Source: Ilyonectria destructans (Eukaryota > Ascomycota > Sordariomycetes > Hypocreales > Nectriaceae). From it: a stretch of DNA of 64,000 nucleotides. The stretch is from contig JAHEWK010000024.1 of the NCBI GenBank assembly GCA_020740775.1, positions 648,625 through 712,624 on the forward strand, written 5' to 3'. The stretch's first letter is position 1. The number at the start of each line of letters is the position of its first letter. The notes under the pieces are model-generated. The model was not told where the DNA came from and searched no databases. It saw only the letters and a program-made list of their open reading frames with translations. The position numbers and the translations under genes are program-made. Positions 44,832 to 57,451 of this stretch are shown piece by piece.

Positions 44832-47800
44832 CAACCCTTGCTTCTCGATGGCTTCTTCGAAATATCGTCTTCCTCCTCCTCCTCCCGATCCTTCTCCTTT
44901 CCCTTCTCCCTCCCCCTTTTCTCCAGTCCATCCTCCACCACTGACAAGCTCCGCAAACCTCCCGTTCATCTGCAACAGACCGTGATACGTTCCCTCTTCC
45001 ACCTTCGCCCCGTTTTCGAGCACCACGATCCGGTCCGCAACGGCCATCATCTCGCGACTGTGCGTGACAACGACGATGGCCATACCGCCCCGACATTGCT
45101 TGGCCCGGTCTGCTAGCTCCTGAATCGTCTTCCGGATCGTCTCGGAGCTCTCTGCGTCGAGAGCGCTCGTAGGCTCGTCGAGAACTAACAACGAGGGCTT
45201 CCGCGCCAGTGCCCGTGCAATACTCAGTCGCTGCGCCTGCCCCCCTGAGAGCACCTGGCCGCCATCGCCGACCAATGTGTTGTATCCTTCTGGTAAAGAC
45301 ACGATAAACTCGTGCAGACCTGCAGCTTGGGCGGCCGCCACGATGCTGTCGATTCGTCGTAACGATGAGCTTTCGCCAATGCCGTAGGAAATGTTTTCTG
45401 CAATAGTCGCCGGGAATAGGAATGGCGTCTGCGGCACATACGCCATCATAGACCTGAGATGCTCCATGTCGATTTCACCGAATGGAATACCAGCAAACGT
45501 CAAAGGCGAAGCCGTGCTGAGCATCGAACGCGCCGATGGCGAGTAGAGGCCCAGCAGTAGCGACATGACAGTCGACTTACCACACCCAGAGCGGCCCACG
45601 ATGGCCAAACATGTCCCCGGGCGGACTTCAAACGACACTCCTCGCAACACCGGACGATCTTCGTCCGCTTTGTACGAGAAGCTAAGCTCGTGCAACCGGA
45701 TAGGAAGCGCTGTCGTGGGCGTCTTAGTACCAAAGGCTTCGCAAGACGGCTTCGGCGACATGTTGGCATACGCCAGCATCCGTGAGGCCGTTACTTGAGC
45801 CATGGTGACCTGTGGCATCGCGCTCAAGAAACCGGTGGCAGTCCCGACGCTAAACAGGAGCAGATTCACAACCTGAACCACGGCTGTAGCTGTAATGTTC
45901 TTATCCGACGCAAGTAGAACCGTGCCGTAATAAAAGACCAGCGCCGTCAGAGGGTAGTTGAGCGATTGATACAGCCCATAGGGCCCGCTGATGAACGCTG
46001 CCCTCCGCAACCCGAGGCTGAAGGTATGCGAGACAGACTGGTTATACTTGGCGCGGAAGTGGCCCTCCAAAGTGAAGGCTCTCACTACCCGGATGTTGAG
46101 AAAGATCTCCGTGAGAGTAGCGCTGGATTCCTCGGCGCCCTTGTTGCAAGTTGCCTCCCACTTCCCGCTGACGACAGAGAAGCCCTTGACTGCGCCCATC
46201 ACCACGGGCGCCAGTGCCATCGCGACCAGGGTGAGTTTCCAAGAGACCACGAGGGCCCAGGTGACGGCCACCAAGGTCATGACAGTGACAACAATGACAA
46301 TGGGGACAAACCTCCCGACGATGTTGCGCATCTCCTCGGCGTTGCGATCAAGGCACTCGTTGATGCGGCCAGGCGAGTTTTGCGCCTGGTCAAACCACGA
46401 CTTGGGCTGCCGCAATATCTTCTTCAGGGCTTGAACGCGAATGGTGTTGATCCAAGCCTGGCCAACGACTTCTAGTTGATACCGGCCGCCACCAGTGCAG
46501 GCGCCGTCGACAACCGCCACCACAAAGAGGTAGATGGCCCATTTCTTTCCCTCGGCCAGCTTGTCTCCAGGTGACCACATTACTCCAAGAAGCTGGGCGA
46601 AGCAGTACGCGAATGTAGGGATAGCACCTGCTCCCACGGTACAGGTGAGTATCCCAAGCACGAGGATGAGGCGATGGCGAGGCCCAAGAGCCGGCCACAC
46701 GGTCTTCAGGATGGCTACCAACGAAGTCGGTTGCGAGAGGTCATTCGGTGTCTCCTTTGCCGTGTCTCTAGCTGTGTTTGAAGCCGTCTTTTCATCGTAT
46801 CGTGCCAGTCGTAGGCTCGATATGTTTCCTCGGCGGTCAGCTCCCCCAAATATGTAGCCAGTCTCCTCTGTTGAGCCGCTCAATCTTATTTCCGGAATCT
46901 CAGTGATACCGTGCGGGTATTGTGGCATGATGGGTCTTTCATGCAGTGGTGGCGGGCTTCTTATCCCCGACCTTGGCCGTTCTATAGGCATATCCGATTC
47001 CCATATCTGCTCTGTTCTCATTCTCAACGCTGCCGTGGTACTTGCGCCCCATGAGATTCTCCGGGACATGCCAGTTCCAGGTACGAGCAGCGAGTTTCGT
47101 TGTAGTCCTTCGAGTTCCTCCATGAAGACTCTGGAAACACGCGAACCTCTTGCCGAAGGAGGAATCGTGACCGGAGAGCGAGGGCTGGGGCTGTCGGGAG
47201 AAGTGACATTGATCCTAATCGGGCTGTCATGAAGGTCGTTTTGGTTGGTGGATGCAAGTGTATCAAATGCACCGACACTGCTGTGAACTAGATCGCGTTT
47301 GAAGCCTTCCTCCACCAGGGATGCGTTGTCCATGACGTACACAAAGTCGTCGTCTCCAATCTGGGAAACGTCGTGAGTAATAATGATGGTGGTCTTCCCA
47401 CACCTCCAGTCTCGAATCGCCTCCATAATCAAATCCCGGCTGACTTGATCCAAGCCACTCGTAACCTCGTCGAGAATGAGTATTGGAGGGTCCCTGAGCC
47501 GAGCTCGTGCCAATGCCACTCTTTGCTTCTGGCCGCCACTCAAGTTGTAACCCCCTAAGCCCACATTGGTATCTAGGCCACTTGGAAGTGCTGTGAGAGT
47601 GGACTGTAACAACACGGCATCACAGGCAGCTTTCACTTCTGACTGTGTTGCTTGTTCTGGAGCGAGGTGACCAAAGGCAATGTTTTTGAACAAGCTGTCG
47701 TTGAACAGAATGCTGGACTGCTGGATCAATGTGATGTTTTCCCGAAGCCAGTGCTTATCCAAAACTTGCAAGGGCTGATTATCTATTTGGATCTCGCCAG

Positions 47801-49203
47801 TAACGGCTTCGTAAAATCCGACCATGAGGTTTCCGAGAGTGCTCTTACCAGATCCGCTTCGTCCGACAATGAAGGTCAACTCGCCAGCGGGGAAGAAAAA
47901 GGTCGAATTATTCAGTACCTTGGTCTCTGGGTTCGAAGGATATGCAAAACTAACCTGTTAATTGTTAGCAATGCGCTCTGCAGCATGAGAAAGGCTGGGC
48001 TGGGGCGCTTACATTGGTCAGTTCAATGTCTCCAGCACATCCGTCTGGCCTCAGTGAGCCCGTCATTGCTTTGACTCCGTGTCCTTGTTTGTAATTCGAG
48101 ACCATTGCAGCTAAAAACCCTCCTGCCGACATGCCTTTTGCAATGACCAACCATTGCGGCATAAGAGCTTCGATTGCCTGGAACGAAGCCAAGGTTGCAT
48201 AGAAGGTGGCGAGGACATGGCCAGGCGCGAGTCCTCCGTTGACCAGGATCACGCCATACCAAAAGCCGACAACGAACATAGCAATTCCACTGAAGCTGAT
48301 GTATCCCATTTGTGTAGAATTGCACTGCGCCTGGACGAGGTAAGGCTTTGCCGCAGCCGTGACGGCGGTGGAGTATTGCCAAACGTCCTGGTCGTATCCC
48401 TTGAAGACCTTGACGAGGTCTATGGCGGTAATTGACGCTACAGCGTGCTTTGAAGCGATAGCTAGATATCGCTTTTGTGCTTGGATGGCGGGTTCCAACC
48501 GGCGAGTAGCTAATGATAGGACAACCACCGATATTGGCAAAATCGCAAGAAGTACTAAGGTGAGTTTCCACGAGTAGTAGAGCGCGATACCGAGGGAGGC
48601 GAAGGAGGTTATGACATCACACACTAGTAGGCCGAGAACTTGGGATGTTGCGAGCTGTAGTTCTCTGGTTTGTCTGTTCAGGCATCGCGTTAGGCGAGAT
48701 GTCGGCAACCTCAGGAAGGTAGAAACAACTCACGTCTGGACTCTGACGAGAAGACTGGATATACCCTCGGACTGTGAGTCAAACCAAGCCATATCTCTGG
48801 AAAGGAAGTTCTCGAAGAGGTCGCGTCGAACACTGTTAGCCTGCAACTCGCCAAAGACTACCCAAAGAGCGAGGAATGCCGAGTTCGCCAGCCAGTAGCC
48901 CATCCCTAGACCAAGCAGGATAAGGGACCACCTAGAGATCCTGGACAAAGCCTCATGGCCGTCGAGGGTTCCGTTTCCGAAGCCGGCGATTATGTCAAAG
49001 ACCTTTCCCAGGATGATGGCCAGAATGGTCTTGAAACCAGCCGAGATGGCGGAGGCAGTCAGGGCGCCGACCAAGGGAAGTGCATGGGCTCTCTTGGTGA
49101 AAACAAAGAGCTGTCTCCATGATGACTTTGCGGCTTGATGGGGGCTTCGGGAAGTCTCTTTCGAAGCCCGAGTCTCGAGGCGATTAGGAGTCGCTGATTC
49201 CAT
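44826..49203 (-). CDS. ste6: Full-length ABCB transporter, Ste6-like
   Basis: Three exons (48734-49203, 48013-48673, 44826-47954) give 1419 residues. The order is TMD1, NBD1, linker, TMD2, NBD2. NBD1 has Walker A GRSGSGKST at 408-416, signature LSGGQKQRV, Walker B LILDEVTSGLD and the ITHD H-loop. NBD2 has Walker A GRSGCGKST at about 1164-1172, LSGGQAQRLS, LVLDEPTSALD and VTHS. Both sites look complete. The best likeness is to Ste6-type exporters, which send the farnesylated a-type mating pheromone across the plasma membrane; the YQLEVVGQAWINTIRVQAL and LDRNAEEMRNIVGRF stretches of TMD2 suggest this branch. A general multidrug role of the same family is the alternative. The inter-domain linker (about 600-760) is Ser/Pro-rich. 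Frame and phase hold across both introns. Confidence 0.88.
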
Positions 49204-49696
49204 GGTGTCTGCGCAAGGGGAAGTGAACTTGTGAAGGGGACTGACGGGTTAGTGGAAGGGGCATTGCTTCAGAGATAATGGCGACGAGGAACGAAAGAGG
49301 GATTTCTGGCAAATATTGATTTTTTTTTATCCGCTAAATCGAGTACAAAGAACAGTATCAAGATGTGGATGCAAATGGGGTGACTCGAATCTGACACCCA
49401 AAAGTGGTGGCACAGACGTGGTGCCTATTGTTCTTTGGCGGCTTCATATTATTCGCGCATTTCGAGCTCCAGCAGACCTAAAACGCCTCCCACACAGCCA
49501 ATCAGTGGTCGGGTTCGGGTTTATGTTGTAGGAAAACTCCACAGAGGTCACGCCCAGAGTTTTGACAACCGCAACACGGCCGTTCGTTTCATGGGAAGCA
49601 TCTGAGCTAGACGAGTATTTTTCAAGCCCAACAATTGTAGCCGAGAAACCTAGTTCAAAGATGTCTAGTGTGTTCCTATGATAAATGATTCTTGCT
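49204..49696. other. Intergenic, no gene
   Basis: Promoter side of the ABC transporter and 3' flank of the permease. No frame recognised. Confidence 0.5.
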
Positions 49697-51494
49697 CTAA
49701 ATATATGCTAGCTTTGTAACAACAGTTCCGTCTTGTAAGATCCGGGTTTCCTCCTCTAGCCTAGACCCTCGCCAGCGAGGAATGGCAATTGTCCACACAT
49801 ACCAGTAGACTATCCCTGCAAGGAATCTGCAGCGGTGCGGTTAGCAGCATGGTAAGAGAACTTTGGCATGGAAGGGCAGCATACATAGTTACCCCTACAA
49901 GGGCATAGGTGGCATAGAACAGGCCATTTCCGGAGCCCTCGGGAGGTCGGAAGAAAGGCGCGGCGATGAGTGCAATTGCTAACGTTATCTTAACCAACAC
50001 TGCAGGTGTCCACGCCTTGAAAGGCCGTTTGAGGTCGGGTCGTTGGAACCGTAACTTAAGAAGCCCAACAGCGACCGCGAGGCTCACAAGCTCACCAGCG
50101 TATCCCTCGACTTCGAGGATGAACGAGTACACTGACCCAGATGGCGGCAGGGCAATGACAAGAAAAGATGGGATATAATGAACAATGAAACCACCCAGCG
50201 GGGAGTTGAAAGGCCTGGACGACGAGAGAAGGTCGGAGAATGGGAGGAAACCCTGTCTAGCAATTTCTTGCTTAACACGCGCCTGTATTTACTCAATTAT
50301 TAGTCCCTCTTCCTCACTTACCAATAATCAATGATTATACGGTTCAGGGGGGCTCACCATAGCAAAAGTCACAACCATGACGTTTCCAGCCGCAGAAAGT
50401 GCCACAGCTAGGGGCAGAATTCTTCGTCCAAGGCTCTCGCCAAAAAGGTGCTCAAAGAAGAGAGCCGCAATCAGCTCGCCGCTGTCTCGGATCTCATCCA
50501 CGGGAACGACCAGAAAATATGCCACGTTGATGAGAAAGTACATGCTGCATGCCGTGGCAAGCGCTGTCATGGCCACCGATCTCAGCGTTCGGACAGGATC
50601 CTTGACCTCGTTCAATACATTGCTGACATTGTCGAGTCCAGCATATGAATAAAAGACCTTGAACAAGGATGTCGCTATGACGCCCCAGTTCCAGCTACTG
50701 TCCTCCCAAAGGTGGTCCCAGGAGAGTAGGTTTGATCTTTCGGACATCGAGTCGGAGGCTGGGCGAAAGAGAACAACATAAATCCCTGAGAGGATCATGA
50801 ACAATATTACCCCAACCTTGACCCAGCCGAGGGTGTTCTGTATTCTAACGCCAGTTTTGGGAAAGATTCCATGAACCACAGTGACGGTGGTAAGTAACCC
50901 AATAGCCAGGCCCTTGGAGGGAACGTTTCCAGGCTCATGGACTCCCAGAGCGAATAGGACATAGCGGCTGAAAACAACGCAGTTGCTCGCTGTGAAGCCC
51001 AGCATCACTGCGTATATGGCGTACAAAGTCGAGGCAAGGAATCTCGGCCACCGATACGTAAACTCGAGGTAGACCTTGGTTCCGCCGGAGCGCGGCAGCA
51101 TGCACCCATATTCCAAGGCCACTGAAAGGCCGCAGGCAGCTATCACAGCTCCAACAACCCACAGCGAGAGCGAAAGGCCGATGCTTCCCACGGACTGTGT
51201 GATGGCGCCCGGTGTAGCAAAGATGCCGCTGCCGACGACGCGCGATATCGCCAGGATGTAAGCGCTCTGCCATGAAATTGTTCGCCCAAGAGGCGATGTC
51301 TCGGGGAGCACCACGTCTTCGACTGAGCGCGACGGTTGAGGATCACCAGCGCCAATCTCACCTCCATCGATAGGGCTCGCAAAGGGCCTTCGGATGGCAT
51401 CTCGGCCTGTGGAAGTGTCTGAATCGGATAAAACACGGTCTGTTGTTTGGAGGAGCGGTCGTAGCTCAGGATCTTGAGCAGCCTTGCTATCCAT
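49697..51494 (-). CDS. APC-superfamily amino-acid permease (MUP1/LAT type)
   Basis: Three exons (50358-51494, 49885-50282, 49697-49826) give 554 residues. The first 70 residues are hydrophilic, with an SDSDTSTGRD stretch suited to phosphorylation or ubiquitination. About twelve membrane spans follow, starting ISWQSAYILAISRVVGSGIFATPG, the helix 1 unwound signature of APC transporters. The pattern GGTKVYLEFTYRWPRFLAS, YSYAGLDNVSNVLNEVKDPVRTLR and LPPSGSVYSFILEVEGY is that of high-affinity methionine permease (MUP1) and LAT-like fungal transporters. The last exon supplies the final span and a short tail (WRGSRLEEETRILQDG). Phases agree at both introns. The substrate is likely a neutral amino acid, unproven. 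It lies head-to-tail upstream of nothing shared, but it is in the same orientation as the NAT and decarboxylase genes. Confidence 0.9.
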
Positions 51495-52849
51495 TTGATG
51501 TCGAAGATATTGCTAGCTTGCCTTGACTCAAGACGAGGCCGATAATGATGATGAATAGGAACAGGCTGAGAACAGGGCAGTCCTTCATTTTCACATTCCT
51601 CGCTGCTGACCACTTTCCAGCCTCGGCCATGAGACACCCGGGTCTTCCATGGCTCGTCATGGGTCAGGCTGCAACCTCGTCAGGCGTGATGCGGATTGCG
51701 CGATTGACTAGGTAAGGGAGGGTCTGGGTAACAACGTTATAGCTGGCGGTTTTGACAGGGTTTAGGTCCACCTGTGGCGGAACGAGTTGTGGCTGTCATA
51801 AATAATGACACCGAGCGTAAAGCTTTCTCATTGTCGAGACAAAACAGTCACTAGACGGGCGGCGGCGGGTACTTCAAATAGCTCCCACTGGCTAATTCTG
51901 CATTCGATATCGCGGCTCGGGCCATTTACCAAGCAGCTCTCAGGATTGTTTAGACATTTTTCTCTCGATATATGCAGGCGTGATGCGATATTGCTAATGA
52001 TGGTGTGCTCTCTGAGAGCTGACAAATCCGAAATGACTTGACGGTAAAGGAGAGAGACGAGGATCGAGAAAATTGAGTATTCTTCGGAACGAGAAATATT
52101 ATAAGTCGGCCTTCTTCCACGTGCTAATTAATCCTATCGGTCTACCTTGTTATCACCATATCGCGATGGACAGTTAATCCTCCGTATTTCTGGGGGCCTG
52201 TTACTACCCACGATTTATTATTGATCTGCGAGTCGTACCTATATTTAGCCCGTGAAAAGGAAGATCAACCACAGCTGTAAGAGAAGATTTGTCACTGCGC
52301 AGATGTACGTTACCATCGTTCTGCCTCATAAACTGTGTTGAGTTCTTCATAGTCAAAAAAAGAAGAAAAAAGCATGGTTTCCTTTCCACTGTCCGCTCTC
52401 TCTCAAGACTGGGCACATCTGTTGTAACTACCCCCTACTTCCGTATTAAGGTATTTCATGCCAAGGCCTGCCGTAATCGGCCGGGCGCTACAATGCAGAC
52501 ACTAAATTCGATGATATGGTGTGGCCGCATTTAACGAGGGGGCTTGCCGACGACCATATCCGCTGGCCACTCTGGTTTCGGGTAATTTCCCGCTAGGACA
52601 GCGTTACCACAATAATGTTGCGAACACTCTCGCATACTCATTTCTATAGTTTAGGCTTGGATATATTGAATCAGTACGGGTCATATTGCTTTTGGGCTGC
52701 TCTACTCTATCCTTGTTTATTGTATGTTTTCGCCCAGTAACCCTCTAACCGCCAGAGCTGGAATTGAGAATCGTGATACACAATCCCCGGGATTGCGTAC
52801 CCTTATCGCAGGGTTTGGCACCAATGTATATGGGACGCGGTCAATTTAA
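51495..52849. other. Intergenic, 1.35 kb, no gene
   Basis: Promoter of the permease and 3' flank of the NAT gene. A+T-rich from about 52290. No frame with domain resemblance. Confidence 0.5.
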
Positions 52850-53825
52850 TTATTTTAATTCACTAGTATATCCCTTAATCGCTTGCCGTTCGTCTGTGCT
52901 TAGTCGGATCCGGAACCAGCGATCGATTATCTCGATTCTCTCTTCCTCGTCCTGAAAAGTCCGCATGACGGTCTCTTTGCCCCGGATATTCTTTTTAATT
53001 CTGTTTCCAAAAAGGGCGACGAATCCAATCAATTCTTTCGTCTCTTCGTCTACGAGAAACCTGTGTGCGACCACATGCTGCGTGAAGAAGCTCTTTGGAC
53101 TTGTCATAGGATAGAGGTTCATTGCCTCAAAATCGGTGTCGAAGTACTCGGTTTCCGTGAAGCAGTAAGCCTCGACCCAAGCTGCATCCTGGCAGCTGCG
53201 ATGCGAATAAACCCAGAGACGTTGACTGGGGTCTGAATGCTGGGGCAGCTGTGTGAAGTCGACTTTGAACTGTTGTGGGATGATTCCATCCACAATGCCG
53301 CCACCCAACAAGATAGGATATGTTGGACAGGGCGTCCCGTGACCGACATCCACCAAATACCGGAGGTTGTCAATTTTGACAAGGTTCACAAGATGACTCC
53401 TGCAGAGATGATTCAGCCACGCCAACAATGAAACAGAGTAAGCATGAAGAATGCAGAGGAACCTTGTGGCAAAAAACATACCATCCTATCCATGCTCCAT
53501 TTTTGCCATCTGTCGTAGGCCGGCTAACCCTACCCGCAGCATACATGGAGTCAAATCCTAGACTTCGAAGAACAGCCCCGAAGAAATTGTTATTCTCCAT
53601 GCAATATCCTCCACGGCCACGAACGACAACCTTCTCGAACAAGTCGTTGAGATCCAATGATAGAACCTTTTGTACCGAGTAGTGGAGTGAAAGATTCTCA
53701 AATGGCACTCGCTCTAACTGCCGCTTTTGTAGCTCAGCCAACAATTTGAGCGGATCTTTTGGGTGTACATCCCGAGGAAACCGGATATGGTCGAGATACC
53801 TATCTATCTGTTCCTTGTTGTACAT
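52850..53825 (-). CDS. Arylamine N-acetyltransferase
   Basis: Two exons (53482-53825, 52850-53399) give 297 residues; the start is the ATG of MYNKEQIDRYLDHI. The join restores GWSHLVNLVKI, the family motif. The NAT catalytic triad is complete: Cys75 in RGRGGYC, His117 in WSHLVN and Asp132 in LVDVGHG, with spacing close to the usual enzymes. NATs transfer acetyl (or, in some fungi, malonyl) from CoA to arylamines, hydrazines or 2-aminophenols, a cytosolic detoxification step. In Fusarium, NAT homologues detoxify plant benzoxazolinone products. The co-oriented neighbours are an aromatic-acid decarboxylase and an amino-acid-type permease. A palindromic CGG-type site lies about 360 bases upstream. 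The product is probably a functional enzyme. Confidence 0.93.
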
Positions 53826-54487
53826 CGTGGCTCGAGACCCAGGAATATAACGGTTTGAAAAGACAGATGAGGTAAAAGAAAGCAAAAAGAATCAAGTTTG
53901 TCGTTTACCGGATGAGTGTCGGAATAAGTCATGAGTGCAAATCTTAGTCTCTAGTCATTGTGCTAGAACAGTGCCCACTACAATATTGACTAATCCAGTG
54001 TAATAAGGAACCCATTTTCCCGATACCTTGTCCAGCTCAAGGTCCGTACTTAAAGAGCAGCCGATAATACGCACGACAGTATGAAATGCGCGTGCTTAGT
54101 AAAATTCCCATTATTCCTGTTCTAACCATCTAACCTACGGAAGGGTGGGTTGCCAGGTGCATTATCCGCCTGACTCGGCAAATATTGTCGGAAGCGGAAC
54201 TTCCGATCCTTGATGCACTTCCGACTTCCGAAAACATCACGGAATCATGCCTGAATCATGCCTGTTGGATTGACAGCTTCAACTTGCCTCTCAACTTATC
54301 GCGCCTTATTCGCGCGAACTCATGCACTACCTAGTTACTGTCGTGGGTAGGTACGTATCCAGTACAGACAGTTCTTGTACTCTCCACACTAAGGTAAACT
54401 AGTGGTTATACTCATAAGCTGTGTGAGGCAGGACGCGCCTTGGCATGCTTGTGAGGAGTAACTTTATTCATATTTATGCTACCTAAA
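53826..54487. other. Intergenic between NAT and decarboxylase
   Basis: Promoter of NAT and 3' flank of the decarboxylase. It contains the CTTCCGA and GAATCATGCCT repeats listed separately. No gene. Confidence 0.5.
54189..54264. promoter_or_regulatory. Candidate Zn2Cys6 palindrome and repeats
   Basis: A perfect inverted repeat TCGGAAG-N5-CTTCCGA (54189-54207) contains CGG-N11-CCG and CGG-N5-CCG, the form of Zn2Cys6 factor sites. Two tandem CTTCCGA copies (54219-54232) and a tandem 11-base GAATCATGCCT pair (54243-54264) follow. It lies about 360 bases upstream of the NAT start. Function is inferred. Confidence 0.35.
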
Positions 54488-56279
<1,792 letters not shown>

Positions 56280-56900
56280 TTACGAGCCATGGGCATGTAC
56301 GCTCCTCTTCATTACCCGGCCCGAGACTCCTCTTGACGTACGACCCCTCCGCCTGCGGCCATGCTGCCTTTCTCGTCGTGGGAACCTCAAACGTTGGAGT
56401 AAGGATTGCAAAATCCCTCCTTCTTTTTCGGCCTCCTTCCCATTAATCGTGTGTCCTTCCATCAGCGTGTAGTTGCGAAACGCCTCAAAGTCTTCCCATA
56501 CCTTGACCTGCTTGCCTGTTCTCCGCGCATCAATTAGGTCAACGATGTTAACCAAGGTGCTCTTGAGATCCCTCTTGCATTCCTGGATTGAATCACTAGC
56601 CGGGATTCCGACTTCTTGGCAAAGGGCCTGGTAGCCTTGGAGCATTTCCTCGTCAGTGAGCTCGTGTTCTTCCTCAAGCTTCTGTGACTGCGAGAAGTAG
56701 TGTAGCTTCAATTCGGATCGCAGAGCAATCGTGCGTTGTCTCAGATATTCCTGGGTTCCGCCGACCCAGTCCTGAGAGGATGCGAGGCGCGAGAATTCAT
56801 CATCAAAAGACGCGTTGTTATCGGGAACAAAGTTGCCAAAGTTCTCGAAGTGGGATTGGGATGATGGGGGAGGCATATTAGCCATATCCGCAGCTGCCAT
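56280..56900 (-). CDS. Conserved fungal hypothetical protein
   Basis: Single exon of 206 residues from the ATG at 56900 (MAAADMANMPPPSSQSHFENFG); a further in-frame ATG at 56999 would add 33 residues. The central blocks FDDEFSRLASSQDW, ALCQEVGIPASDSIQECKRDL, VNIVDLIDARRTGKQVKVWEDFEAFRNYTL and GGILQSLLQRL resemble a widespread family of small fungal proteins of unknown function. In that family the LCxEVG...S..QCKxxL and VN.xDLIDARRTGK parts are the conserved core. No membrane segment, signal peptide or enzyme motif is seen. The C-terminus is Arg-rich and poorly structured. The product is mostly helical and charged, and could be nuclear; I cannot assign a role. Confidence 0.75.
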   Translation of the reverse strand: MAAADMANMPPPSSQSHFENFGNFVPDNNASFDDEFSRLASSQDWVGGTQEYLRQRTIALRSELKLHYFSQSQKLEEEHELTDEEMLQGYQALCQEVGIPASDSIQECKRDLKSTLVNIVDLIDARRTGKQVKVWEDFEAFRNYTLMEGHTINGKEAEKEGGILQSLLQRLRFPRRERQHGRRRRGRTSRGVSGRVMKRSVHAHGS

Positions 56901-57451
56901 TTTGGCGAAGGAATCCTGGAGGGCCGCAAGCGGATAGCTAGTCTTAAGGCGGCAACTGAAGGAATGGCCTAATGCAACGAAATGTGGTTGACCCAACATC
57001 GCATTACAAGATTCAACTTGTCCCAGTCAGATTGCGGGAGCACTCGGGTTGCGTGATGGAAGCTGCTTGCTTGAGCCTTGTAGATCAAAATAAGAAAACA
57101 CTCTACCGACTTTGCTCGGCAAGGCAACCAGAAGGTATTGTTGTGAGATTAATGATGTTGTTGCAAGGAGCTGCGGAATGATTGGTTTAAGCGGACCCAT
57201 TATAGGGGCTCCGCTCCCACCTGCTAATCAACGGCGGCGGCAGACTCCTCTGTTGTGAAGGAAAATAAGGCACTTTTATTCTCTTGACTATTTGCGCTTA
57301 TTGGGTAAATCGCACAGCTCGTAACAGGTGTGTATTGATGATATGTGTGACTGGTTGCCTACCACCGCTTAAGCTGGCATCCTACCTCTCTCACAATGGA
57401 ATCGAAACCAGGTTTAGCAAAGCAAATCCCTAGAAGGACGCCAGGCCTGTC
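56901..57451. other. Intergenic, no gene
   Basis: Promoter of the hypothetical gene and 3' flank of the F-box gene. No supported frame apart from the possible N-terminal extension of the hypothetical gene. Confidence 0.5.

Noticed and set aside
44356..45096. 246-residue minus frame overlapping the ABC gene end
   Set aside because: It is a shadow of the NBD2 coding sequence in another frame.
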